A stretch of DNA of 64,000 nt from Liopterus haemorrhoidalis (lineage: Eukaryota; Arthropoda; Insecta; Coleoptera; Dytiscidae): assembly GCA_963971575.1 (NCBI GenBank), contig OZ020619.1, positions 434,001-498,000 of the forward strand, written 5' to 3'. Both the position numbers and the translations under genes were made by a program. The notes beneath the pieces were generated by a model that saw only the letters and a program-made list of their open reading frames with translations, was not told where the DNA came from and ran no database searches. This document shows positions 11,775 to 24,600 of this stretch, piece by piece (positions within the stretch are counted from its first letter, which is position 1; every line of letters begins with the position of its first letter).

Positions 11775-11985
11775 ATCATTATAACTAGAATATTATTTAT
11801 AAGTTAGAATAAATAAAATAATAATATTTTAAACATTGTTGTACGTTACAATCAGCTGATGGGCCAGTAGCCATCTTGTTGACGTTAGTTCTTAAGTTTT
11901 ACAATTAACACTCAGAATATCTAGGTTTTTAAATTAAATTTACTAATTGTCTAATGATCTTATTGAGGTCTTGTAAAAGTTACCT
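11775..11985. repeat. Dispersed repeat G, copy 1
   Basis: It shares CTAGAATATT, ACAATCAGCTGATGG and GTAGCCATCTTG blocks, in the same order and orientation, with 19.57-19.76 kb inside Axin intron 6. The class is unknown. Confidence 0.55.
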
Positions 11986-12127
11986 AGTCATTATCAAAAA
12001 CTATATAATTCTCGATAAAGTATTGTTTTTGTCTTGCATATGATGGTTAGATTACACTTGGATGATCTTCATACTCGTGTAATATAGCCTACATAATATT
12101 ATAGTTAAGTAAAATTCTATAGACCAG

Positions 12128-12422
12128 CGATTCTCAACAGAAAACGTACTACGGACCAGTAAAATATAAAATTTTCTACCGTGAACCATTAAAATTAAAT
12201 ATACTATTAAATTTTTTTATTCTGTATTTTTCTTTTTTTTATTACTCTACATCTATATAATATCTCAGTATATAATATCTCAGTATAATATCTCAATCAC
12301 TGAAAATGGACAAAAGATCATAAAAAAATGAACAAAAAATCCCAAAAATAATAATTCATAAGCCTTTCTCGGTCCACAAAATTTTTGCTAAGGACCACCA
12401 TTAGTCCACGGACCGCCGGTTG
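12128..12422. mobile_element. hAT-like MITE (CAGCGATTCTCAAC ends)
   Basis: The left end is CAGCGATTCTCAACAG and the right end, on the minus strand, is CAGTGTTTCTCAACCGGCGG. CTATAGAC flanks both sides and may be the 8 bp target duplication. It is non-coding and lies just upstream of the first Axin coding exon. Confidence 0.65.
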
Positions 12423-12529
12423 AGAAACACTGCTATAGACTACCTAGAAAATAGCCCAAAAAATATGTACATGTGTATTTTTGTAAAAATTAATGTATTT
12501 TTTAATTTTGTTGTAGTGTGGACTTCGCC

Positions 12530-12628
12530 ATGAGGTCTAGAGCGAAAACGATCGAGTCCGCCGCGAGTGCTGTTAGCCTAGAGACTGTATTTGGGGCCCT
12601 AGGGACCTCCGCCCCTCATCTAACATGA
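12530..12628 (+). promoter_or_regulatory. 32-codon upstream ORF overlapping the Axin start codon
   Basis: An ATG shortly after the putative acceptor at 12515-12516 opens a 32-codon frame. Its TGA stop overlaps the Axin ATG (12625-12627) in the four bases ATGA. This geometry could reduce Axin translation or allow termination-reinitiation. The uORF peptide has no recognisable similarity. Presence in the mRNA depends on the upstream acceptor being used, which is an inference. Confidence 0.5.
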
Positions 12629-12673
12629 GTGAACGGGAACGCGACAAGGAAAAACACAGATTACAACATGCAG
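12625..12673 (+). CDS. Axin: Axin coding exon 1
   Basis: It encodes [16 protein letters not shown] plus one base of a Gly codon and ends at a GTAAAT donor. The exon probably begins further upstream at a TTGTAG acceptor (12516), so a non-coding first exon must lie elsewhere. Confidence 0.75.
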
Positions 12674-15600
12674 GTAAATAAACTAGTAACAAACTACCCG
12701 AAATCATTTTTATACGGTAACTGACGCGTCTAACGCCGATACCTTCAAATTCTCCCCGGTCAAATTATACTAAATAAAAATTTACTTTAAAATGAGACCT
12801 AAAGGCTTTTACATCAATTTCAGCAGTTCCTTCTCTGTCTCTTTAAGTTTTGGATATATTGTGATGAATTTGTTGTTTTTAGGAGTTCAGTATGAAGTTG
12901 GCGTATTTTGCGAGCAGGGCGTCCGTCCGCCCGTGCCCGGCGAGGAGCGCGCGCATTGCAAGGGCGAATGGCCTGCCCACGGACAAGACTGGGCCAAGCC
13001 CGGAGTCCCCCACCCAGTGGCAGTGCCCCAGCAGCCGGGGGCCCCACAGCCCGCACCTAGGAGAACTTCCCTACCCCAGCACCACTACGTGTACAGTAAC
13101 CAGGGTAAGCGAACCGACAAACAATTAATAATAAATAGACGATATCCAAAGTGACGTCAGCTACACTAGCGCCAGTGGGCCTTTGTCAAACTACTCTTAC
13201 AAATATCTCATTTGTACATTGCTGGAGTATACTGAATAATTTTATTTTCAACGAATAAGACGTACCGGGTGCGAAATTAAAATATGTTAAAATAGAAGAT
13301 CATTCTATTCATAAATTAAAAAGGTGATTAGATGTCGAGCACTATAAAAAACTGGAAACATGAAAGTTTTAATAGATTAGGTTAAGTACATTTCGAATTT
13401 TACTAAAAAATAAAAATTCGTTCACGAAAAGTTAATTTGTGGAAAGCAACTGTTTGTCAGAATTGTTCGACTGGTGACCACTGCCTCCACTATCGATTTT
13501 AAATTGGATATTCTCTATTAATCCTTATGGCCCACCAACACATATGCTATGAAATACATAGGGAATGTTGCCACGTCAGCTACAGTTAACCACAGTAGAG
13601 AAGGTATAGGTCAGACGTTCAATCAACGCAGTTGGTCATTTTACGTCATAACTTCAATGACAAACTTAGTGCCGAAAAAATTACTAAATCGATTTTTTTG
13701 CATGTAAATTATAGACTAATAATTTTTTATTTTTTTTTATTTCAATGGCCTTTGCTACTGTGACTATTAGCCAGGACAATTCTTATTTTTTAAAAATTCC
13801 ATGCCTGAACGGGATTCGAACCCGAGACCTTATAGACTAATATTTCTCTTCACTCTTTTATTTTACTAAAACATACCTTTTGAAGTCATTTTTAGTTTGT
13901 GTTCGATGTCATTTTGAAGATTTACAAATTTTAAAAATGTTTATTTAATATAGGGACATGTGTTATGGTACCGTTAAATAAAACGATGTTTACTTTTGAC
14001 ATTTAATAATACGTTCTGATGTGTTTTGATACTTGTGTTCACATATCTAACTTATAGTAATTTCTAAAAACATTTTTTATTTAGTTTGTTGTTAATTTAA
14101 CAGTTTTGTGTTTAGTTAAAGTCTGTTCCAAACGGTTAGGCGGAACTAGATTTTGCAATCTAGTTAGTTTCATCATTTAAATCGTGTTTCTCGGCCGTTT
14201 TGTTTAAGCTTTGTAAATGATACTTATAATAAACATTTTTTGGTTAAAGTTAATATCATTTTAAAATGTAATTTTCTTCATATTTTGATTTTTTGTGTCA
14301 TTCTTAACACAAATTTCCCATTTATTTATTTTTTTGTCATTAAAATATGTAAAAAATAATAATTTAATTTTGACATATGTCATTCGTTTCCATGGTTTCA
14401 TTGTTGGAATTTTAAATTTTGACATTCCAAACTGAAAAATGAAATAACCCAAGCAAGGTCCCTTCTCGTGACAACCTAAAAGAACGAAATTCCCATTTAG
14501 TTCCGCCTAACCGTTTGGAACAGAGTGTATATATTTTCTTATAGATATCTTATAGATTTCCATTTGATATTGTGTGTAATGCATAGCTGATTCGCCGACT
14601 ACCCTATATGTGCATTTCTGTGAAAATTTTCCATGGATATACTTATTTCAGTCTTCTTGTTGGCTGATGTTGATTCTGTATTGATATATGTTTGTTTTGC
14701 AGATGCATTCCCGCAGAGTGGAGAGCGCCCGGTGCCCCGCCCCTTGCCCCCAGAGCCGACCACCCCCCCGGCGTGCCTGCGCTGGGCGCGCGCCCTCCAC
14801 CACCTGCTGGCGGACGGGGACGGTGTCCAGTTGTTCAGGCGGTACCTGCAGCACGAGGGGCCGCAGCACGCCGACGCCCTCGACTTCTGGTTCGCCTGCG
14901 AGGGACTCCGCAAGCAGCAGGAGCACGATAAGATATCGCAGCTCGTTAAAGTTATTTATAAGTATGTACATACATCAATATGCGTTTATAACGTGCATAA
15001 ATTGTCCAACATAAGGGGCCGGTTTCTGAAAGCTTGCTTAACTATAATCCAATGGTCAGAAAATGGTTACTATGGTTTCTTATGGGATTGTTACATTGTA
15101 ACCGAGGTGGAAAGGTTGTACGGGTATCGGACATAAATAAAAACAACTATCTACAGCTGACCAGTTTCGGAATAGTTTATTCCTTCATCAGAGCTGCTAC
15201 ATAAAGGAAAATCAGAATACAGTATAAGTGTACATCGTATATGAATAAGTGAATATAATATAAGTATAACATTGTAAACCATACCTGAGATAATAGTATT
15301 AAGTGTAATGGTGAGATAGATCGTTTTTATCGATCGTCTTTTATATCATGACCCGTTTTTATCTATCTCACCATTACACTTAATACTATTATCTCAGGTA
15401 TGGTATACAATGTTATACTTATATTATATTCACTTATTCATATACGATGTACACTTATACTGTATTCTGATTTTCCTTTATGTAGCAGCTCTGATGAAGG
15501 AATAAACTATTCCGAAACTGGTCAGCTGTAGATAGTTGTTTTTATTTATGTCCGATACCCGTACAACCTTTCCACTTCTATTCATTACGGACACGACCAT

Positions 15601-18600
15601 CTCCACATTGTAACCGAGTTTAACCAGATGGCTAAACTCGGGTAAGCTTTCAGAAACCGGACCAAAGAGATCTTTTTGCTGTCAGATGGGCGGGCACTCC
15701 TACCCTCTACAGGCCGTCGTTTTGAACCGGGAGCGTTCGTACTCATTGTGAATCGACTACAATTGTACATACAGTGGGTGGCCAAATTATTAGGGACAGT
15801 GCAGATTTTCTGTAATTTTCAAATGAATTTAATGAGGAAATAAGTGGCTTTGGGTCTCGTATTTATTTTTATTCATTAGAGTGCTTTATTTAGAATATAA
15901 AACGACATAATTGCTTATTCATAATCATTTATTTTTGTATAAAAAGTATTAATTTAACAAATTAAGTAAAGTCTTAATATTTTGTAATGCCACCCTTTGC
16001 TGCGATTGCGGCTTCCAGGCGTTTGGGCATGCTTTCTATGCAGACTTTTGCGTTGTGTCGAATATTGGGGTTGTGATGCAACTCTCTGATAAGGGTTTCT
16101 ATAAATTGCCGCTTGGTGGTGATGATTTCTTTGGCGATCTCCCGCTTTTTAAAATAATAATGATACCAGCAACAAGAATATAGAAGAAAAATGATTTAAA
16201 AACAATTTATTTTATCACAAAATGCATTTAAACTTGAGATTTACAGTGTGCTGTCCCTAATAATTTGGCCACCCACTGTACATTATAACTAAATAAACCA
16301 TCGTCGGACGACACTGTATTGCTTAGTATATAATTGCCCCAACAATCCCTAGGAGCGAGGGTAGAGCCTATTAACCCACTGCGCTTTAGGAGTTTTATGG
16401 CTTTTGGCTCAGATTACGATGGACAACTTATACATAAATATGTGCTTATAACGTAGCGTTCATTAAAGACGCTTTTCCCTGTTGGTAATTTACATCTAAC
16501 AATGTTCGTACCGTTACTGTACATGACGCATTTGATCATAAACGTAGTTACGGATATTATTTGACATTGTCAGCTGTCCGACATTGACAATTTCCAGTGT
16601 ATTACAAAAAAAAGTAATTTTTATTGCCTCTTTTATTCATTATTTCATTAGTAAGTAAAAAATAGCCACATAAACAATAGCAAATGTTATGTTATTAATA
16701 AATTATTTTGTCAATTACCTTGTTTACATGTACTGTTACTGTCTTCTGTTCGTATGGCTGACCACCAGTTCTTTATTCCGAGAGCTATGATTTATTATTT
16801 GTGTTTGGTTTGCAGGCGATTTTTCGTGAAGTCCGCTTTGCCTATAATGGAGGAGTTGCGACGTGAGGTTGGTAGGAGGGTGAAAGAAGCGCCCTCCGGT
16901 GTCGGAGCCCCAGAGACCGTCTTCGACCTCGCGCAGCAAGAAGTTGAAAGACTGATTAATAATACCACCTACCCCAACTTCCTAAAGAGTGATATGTACC
17001 TACAATATGTTCAAGTAAGTACCTACTCATTTTACAACTAATACCCTTTTCACACTAGAACTTTAAGATCGGATGTTAAAGTGAATGCATCTTTAAACGC
17101 TAATGTGAAACCGTATGGCCTCGTCTAAACACGACCGATGTTTAAGACAGAGATCTGCGTCTTAAACTTCGCCCGCATTGCCAACTTAATTTGTATTATA
17201 AAAAAATACTCCTTGAATTTGTGCTGTCAACATTTTATATTATCATAAACAAGAATACTGTATTATATCGACGTTATAAGAAGTTTATACTTATTGTTAT
17301 AATAAAATTATTTATTTTAATAATGTGTTTAAATAAAATACAGAGCTACAATAATTGAGATAAAATGTATCGACTTACATGTTAATACAGGTGTAATATA
17401 TTCTTTATTGTAATGTCTTTATTGTAGAATGAAATGAAATATCCATATTTGTTTATAATAATTCAAAATGTGCGTCTGCGCAGGCAGTTCAAATCTGGTA
17501 ATTTCATGACGGTAACTTAAGGACAAAATTACTGTAGCTGATGACAGCACCAGAGATTTAAATATCAAGTGTGAAAGCATACCGATGTTAAACATCGGGG
17601 AACTTTAAGTTCACTCGTCTTAAAGTTCTAGTGTGAAAAGGGTATAAGGGATGTATTGTGATCATACCGATTTTGACATTTCCAGATTTCGATGAATCTC
17701 CAAGAATTGAGATTCCTACATAACGTTTTGACTATTTTTAGCATGATGTCTGTCTGTCTGTCCGTCTGTCCGTCCGTCCGTCCTTCCGTCTGTCTGTCTG
17801 TGTACACGTACAGAGCAAATTCGGCTGAAAGAATTTTTATGAAACTTCATATTTTGGCTTTTGACATTAATGGCAGGAGTTGATCAACTTTTGGTAAAAA
17901 TCGGTTGACTAGAATTAGGAGTTTACTCGTGTCAATATTAAGATTTTTGCGAATATTTCACGACAAAGAAATATTTCGAAAAAATGTATTTAACAAAAGT
18001 TGCTATAAAAGCAATAACTTACAACTTTTATTTGAAACATTAAAAAAAAAATTAAACATTTTTTTTTTTATTTTGTTTTATATTTTTTTATGTATGCAGG
18101 TACGTTTCCATGGTTATCATCAATTATAAATACACATACATTACGAAATTGTCAACGTAATATAATACGTTATTGTCTTTTACAATAATAACTACTCTGC
18201 TGCTAGAATGTATTTTGTACTAGTACTTTGTGAAGGCGGTTGGTTCTGTGGTGAGCACAGCTGATTTTTTTGTTGTAATTTCAGGCGGTGCAGAACCCGG
18301 CCAGTAGTGATTTCAGCAGTGGTTCGGGTTCGAGCAGCTCGAGTAGTTCAATAAGTGCCCGTGAGATGGCCCTACTGAGCCAGGGCTCGGGCCTACTGCC
18401 CACCCTGCACGAGGATACAGAGCTAGTCACTAATGTTAGTCTCCAGCAGCCACCAAGTACGTACCGAAAACATTCAATCTCTCAAAAATTACTTATTTAA
18501 TCAATTAATTAACTTATTAACGTGTTAAGGTGGGAGTGTTAGTGGGGGACATCACACGCCCCATGGAATGCCCCAGATGCCTCTAACTAAGGACATGCTG

Positions 18601-21600
18601 CTAGCTACGCAGAAGAAAAGACTGGATGTCCGACCAAAACCCGAAGCATATGTCGGGTAAGTCGTTTCGACATTTGCCTCCCATATTTTTGCATTGCTTC
18701 AATCAAAATAAATTATATTAACACTTAATAGGCCGGCAACATATTAATGTGCTGTTTCTAAACTAGCAATAAAGTGCCGGAATAGTATATTCTGTAACAA
18801 GATTGGAATGAGAAAATTCGATGCGAGTGGAACATTCCCAGCGCGAGCCGTAGACGTGCGTGAGGAACCACGAGCATCGAATTTTCTCTCCTAACCGAGT
18901 CACAGACCCTACTATCACCACGACCACAAAAAAAAAAAAAAATAATAATAATAAATAAATAATTATTTTAACATTTTATTTTAACAAATAATTTATATTA
19001 CAAATCAGTTAATTAAACTTATTTTTTTATTTACTATTTGTTTAATTTTAATTTAATTTGTCGTACATCGGCCACTATTTTAGTACTTTTTAAAAAGTTA
19101 AGTTGCATTTATATAATGTAAACATTGCATATATAATACATGAGTTCAAAAAGAAATTACATAAGGGTTGGTTGTGGAAAAATAAAATAATGTCTATTGC
19201 AAGCTTTATATAACAATTATTTTTATTGTAGCCAAATTGAATTTTCAATAGAAACTTATGACAACAACAGTGATGACAGTTAAAGCTTGCAGTACACATT
19301 TTATTTTTCCACAGCCAACTTTTATGTAATATTTCTTTTTGAACACATGGTATTTTAATGTAACCCTTCAAAAACAAATGACAACAAGCATGGAATAGTT
19401 ATTCCATAACAGGTGATGGAATGAAATACACGCAAAATGCATAAGAAGAAGCAGGCTTTAGAATGAAATTCCAACTCTTGTGTTGCAATATTAACATTCT
19501 GTAGTCAAAATTGGTTTTAGAATTAGTAAATTTTATAGTGGACGTGGAGAAAAATTTTTTTTGTTTCCCATCTTAATAACTAGAATATTAATTATAAGTT
19601 AGAATAAATAAAACAATAAATAATAGTATTTTAAACATTGTTGTGTAAGACAATCAGCTGATGGTTCGGTAGCCATCTTGATGACATTAGTCCTGAAGAT
19701 TTACAATTGATGCTCAGAATTTCCGTGTTTTTAAATTAAATTTACTATTAGATAAAGCTATATAGTTGTAGATAAAATATTTTGTGTACGGCCATCAAAT
19801 AATAAATGCATTACGTCTCCAACTGTAAATAAATGGTCGCCTTTTTAAAATGGTTAAAATTAAAGTATAATATTTTGATATCTTTGTAAAGCTGATTTAA
19901 TGTACTTTCAAGAAAAAAAAAAAAGTACCGAATCCCTATGCTAGATAAAAAGTTGAAACAATTTCCGTTGAAACCGGAAGTGATGCAGAATTCTTATTAT
20001 AGTTCTTAAGTGGGTCTTTTTGTCTAGTTTAACTTTTCTTATGAAAATTTTTTTGTATCTCTTTAAATAAAGGAGTTATTCGGGTTGCGGCATTTCAAAC
20101 AAACACCCTGTATAGATATTTATGTATTTATTATCACAAATATAATACTTTTATTAAGTTTTATGTTTTCATAATATTTACTGAAAATTTTGATAAAAGA
20201 TTTATATTATTTAGGTAGATACATTATTTTTTCCACAAAGGAGTAACTTAAAATATACGTTATTTTCCGACCGTTTGCTTAAGTTGAAAAATAAGCCGGC
20301 CTATTAGATGTTAAGACCAAAATATACAAGTTTTATTGAGAACTGACACGCTCGGATACGCAGTCTGGTGGTCAAATATTGTACTACGCGACTGTAGTAC
20401 TGTTTGAAATTATTACATATGTTCTAGTGTTGATTTTTTGTTAGAACGGCAATAGATACATTTTCATAAAATAAAAATGTACTGTGCTTAAATTAACCTG
20501 TTCCCTGTTAGCATATTGACAGGTGAATACTAGATAATTCAGCCATTTTGCCATGAATTACAGCGCCGCCAACGGTAATGTCACTTCTCAATACTTAATA
20601 AATATATGAGTAGATTAAAATACTGAGTTATATAGGTGTGTTTATTAAGTTTTTAAATCCGATAATTTTTCGTTTTGATATATTTGTTTGTTTGCGATAG
20701 CTTTTATTAATTTGATTTATTTTGTTGGGTTGGTTTGGTGTTGTGTTGTGCTTTGGTTAGCATGCACCCGAGTATGTACCGCGGTGTGTACGGGGGCCAC
20801 GGGCACGCGCCCCATGCCGCTTACTCCTCCTACAACCCGGTGTCGAGGCAGGACAGCGAGCTGCAGTCTATCAGCAGCCATTCCGATGCCAGAACGGAGA
20901 GTGATAATATGTCACTCACCGATAGTAGTATGTAAGTATTAAAACAAACATCAAAATTAAATAAATATTGGTATAATTTGGTGTAATTATATGCGATTAT
21001 GTAATTTAAATTTTAGAGGAATTAACTGTTTGGTTTATAAAACAGTCCTGCAACTTTTTGCGCAAGTTACGTTATTTGTAAATATATCGGGTAGACCGGA
21101 AAGAAATCCATTATTTTAGAGTAGAAAATATTTTTTTTTTCCCCCATAAAAATTTATTATGTATAATTACAAAATATAATATCCATAATTATTTATAACA
21201 GTTTCTCAACGTTGTACTAATTTTTCAATGCCCTCTCTATAAAAGTTTTCTGGTTTTGACTTAAAATAACTGATCAAGTGATTTTTTACATGAGTGATAT
21301 TTCGAAATTATTTATTCCACGTCGAATGCCACCGGAACAAAGGTTTAAAAGTAATCCCGCCTATTTAAACTAGTTAGTAATTTCACCAACAGATGTCACA
21401 CCGGTATTTGTTTGAGTGATGAACTTTAAACTTGTCAGTATAGGTTTGACTGACGATGACGAAATTTTCATCCCAAATTAAGTCGCACCTTATAAATAAA
21501 AAAAAAAAAAATTTCTGTGCAATATGGTTTTTTTATTTTCTAAAATTCCTCAAAGAGTTAATCGTTACTCTATTAATTTTTTACAAATAGAATGATATCC

Positions 21601-24600
21601 TTGCGCAAACAGTGCAGTATCTTCTTCATCAGTGATTCTCAACCTAAATCTTACCAAGGACCGGCAAAAAGACATTTTTACGCAAACCGCTAAAAAAATT
21701 ATTTTTTACTTAGACAGGCGAAAATATTATTTTACAAGTATAATTTTTTATAAAACTCAGTAAATTTACTTTAAAAAATAAATATATGTTAGTAGTTACA
21801 AAGCACAAGTAAAAATTTATAATTTTATGTACAAGGTCTACTGCCGTAAATTATTTTATAACAAATATTACTTTATTAGTGATGTTTTTTAAAATTTTCG
21901 CGTACCGAATAGATTTAGCCGTGGACCAATGGTTGAGAAACACTATTCTACATGAATCGTATTAATTTGGTATAAAACTAACTTTAAAAAATTCGTAAAA
22001 TTCTTTTTAAAACACTAACCACTTCACTAACAAATTTCATCACTAACTAAAAGGTAAGTTCTGCATGCTCTCTTTTCTTAGCATGTTTTTTTTTCAGATT
22101 TAATTTTCTTATTGAGTTAGTAAGGTATTAGTAAAGTATACGTTATTAGTGACATAGTTTTGAGGAAAAATATTTTTAAAAAAAGTATCATTTTTCGAAT
22201 ACACAAATAGAAATCATCATTGTGGTGGTACAGTCCATGCTGGTTCAAAATTTCTTCTAACGCAGTGGTTTATATATTTTTTTGTATTTATATTTTTTCT
22301 TAAATTTTTTTTAGTGATGGCATGTCTATGCATCGTTCTTCGCGTAAAGCAGCGAGACAGGCGAGAGCAGCTCGCGAATTGGCCTCCGTCAACAGAGAGC
22401 CTTTCATCAACCAAACATTGATCCCTCGAACCCAACGGATCGACAACAAGCAGTGTCAACCGATGAAACCAGACCAGTTCGCAGCGATACTTATCGAAAA
22501 ACTCGAGATCGTTAAAAGGGAACAGGATGCTCAAGATATGCTCGACAGAAAATTAATGGAGGTAAATAAGCAATAAAAATAACAAGATTTTGCAGTAAAA
22601 TATTGTGGTCAATATTTTGCAAATCAAACTTTTTTTTGCTTTTGAGGAAAGAAAAATCTCAAGCATTAAACTGTTTATTTTTAACGGAACACTTAACTTA
22701 TCTGCCCCAATTAGGGATGGGAACGATATATCGATATTTCGAAAATATCGATACTTTAGAAAAATATATCGATATTTGAAGTACGATATATCGCGCAAAA
22801 TATCGATATTTGCACAAAATATCTGTATTCTTTTTTACATTTAAATATATGCTGTTCACTTTTGTAAAAACAACCTATAGGCTATTCCAAACGTTTAGGC
22901 GGAACTAGATTTTGAAATCTAGTAATTTTTATCTATTAATTCGGATTTTTGGTCTTTTTGTTTAAGCTTTGTAAATCATACTCACATTGCAAATTCTAGA
23001 TTAAATTGATTGTCATTATAAAATGTCCTTTTCATTGCATTTAAATTTTTTGTCATTCTTAATAAAAATTTCCCATTTATTTATTTTTTTGTCTTCAAAA
23101 TATGAAAAAAATATATATATATTTGACATATGTCATTCGTTTCCATGGTTTTACTATTAGAATTTTAAATTTCCACATACCAAACCTAAACATAAAATAT
23201 CCCAAGCAATGTTCCTTTTCGTCACACCCTAAAATAACGAAATTTCCATTTAGTTCCGCCTAATCGTTTGGAATAACCTGTAAGAAGAAATTTTGATTTC
23301 CATAATTTGCACCATTGAAATTGTATGTCATGTTGGTGTTTTAAAACATTATAAAAAATGTCACTTTCTTAATAATGATCATAACCAATAAATCTAAAGT
23401 CGGTTTTACAGGGTAAGGAATATTTTTAATTTAAAGTCCGTAATACATTATAAAAGTAACCAAAAAATATCTGGTTTGTCTTTACAAAAGTGAACAGCAT
23501 ATATTTTTATTTAATTATGAGAGTTAACTAGGAAAATATTAGAAAGTTGGTTGGTAGCTGGGTGAGTACCAACTGTAATGTGATTGTCTGTCAAGTGGCG
23601 ACTTCTTTTCCCGCCAAGCCAACCAAAAAAAACTGTAATTTATATATCTTACATGTTACGTGTTAGTTATTTCGATATATCGAAAATATCGATATTTTTA
23701 CTTCGATATATATCGAATATCGATATCACACTGACGATATATCGAATCGCGCATATATCGATATTCAAAAATAAATTCCCATCCCTAGCCCCAATACGCT
23801 TATCTAGGCGTGGGTATTATTGAGTATTATTTTATTTATTATTTATTTTGTTATTTATTTTTTGCAGAACGAGTGTGGGATGGAAGCTGGTAAACACATG
23901 GAAGGCCAGTCTCGAACACTTGCCGATGCCATCCGAGAGAAATTTCATCTGGATGACGATAACGATCAGGACATATTAGGTGAGTTAATATCACAGGAAT
24001 GTACAGCCTTGCCAGAAAGTATTAAACCCCCTAAGGAAAATTTAGTTTTCATTTATTATCAGGTCTATATTACAGGCAATTTTAATTATCTAGTTGTTAG
24101 TTATAGTATAAGGTTCAAAGTATAAAAACAGAACATTGTTATTAAAAAAATATATATATTTATAAAAATATACATCAATATTTCGTAAATCCCCCTTTTG
24201 CTTGAAATACACTTTTGATTCGTCTGAACATACTCGCCACTAATTTCTGGTATATTTATATAGATAATTGATTCCACTCAGCTGAGTGGAATCAATCCCC
24301 AATTTTTATACCTTGCTGTTTGATTAGTAGCGCAATTATATTGCAACATGTTAAGGCTCCGTTCTTTAATTCGTGTTTGCATAAAGTGGCGAATCATGTG
24401 GCACTAGCCCCTGTTTTTTGTGATTTTAACAATAAAATGTATTTCCAGATCAACATGTGTCGAGAGTTTGGAGTGATCTTACACCGTCTCGTTCTCCTGG
24501 TCTGTTGAGCCCTCGGGCTCACTCCCCGAGGAGGTATAACGCTGGCGGGCACCACTCCGGCAGGAGACGGAAGGAGAAGGACGTGTTCAGCACGTTCAGC

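Larger units (their letters stand above)
13600..14590 (+). repeat. Old dispersed repeat E, copy 1 (Axin intron 2)
   Basis: Its sequence matches 29.2-29.65 kb in inverted orientation across several hundred bases, including CAATCAACGCAGTTGGT and ATCTTATAGATTTCCATTTG. Comparison with that copy shows two later insertions here, a SINE fragment and a family A MITE. Confidence 0.7.
15107..15604. mobile_element. Foldback insert with 215 bp arms and hammerhead motifs (Penelope-like?)
   Basis: The arms 15107-15321 and 15361-15575 are near-perfect reverse complements; a 39 bp loop and a 29 bp tail complete the insert. The 14 bp sequence ACATTGTAACCGAG stands at both ends (15093-15106 and 15605-15618), a target duplication inside the Harbinger-like MITE. 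Each arm holds a hammerhead ribozyme core. Inverted pseudo-LTRs, variable-length duplications and hammerheads are features of Penelope-like retroelements, so a non-autonomous relative is my inference; no reverse transcriptase is present. Confidence 0.75.
15016..15663. mobile_element. PIF/Harbinger-like MITE, copy 2, split by an insertion
   Basis: The left part begins GGGCCGGTTTCTGAAAGC and the right part ends with its inverse. About 500 bp of other DNA (15107-15604) separates the halves. Confidence 0.7.
22712..23787. mobile_element. hAT element with TATCGATA-rich ends and nested MITEs (Axin intron 8)
   Basis: The ends TAGGGATGGGAA and TTCCCATCCCTA are bordered by the perfect 8 bp duplication GCCCCAAT (22704-22711 and 23788-23795), the hAT signature. 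Sub-terminal DNA is a degenerate ATATCGATA repeat. A family B MITE sits inside it, and a family A MITE inside that. Confidence 0.85.

Noticed and set aside
14599..14971. Several long frames overlapping Axin exon 3 in other frames and on the minus strand
   Set aside because: They are shadows of a GC-rich exon; only the RGS frame has family similarity and matching splice phases.
22605..23823. Frames rich in [16 protein letters not shown] peptides
   Set aside because: They translate the TATCGATA repeats at the hAT ends.
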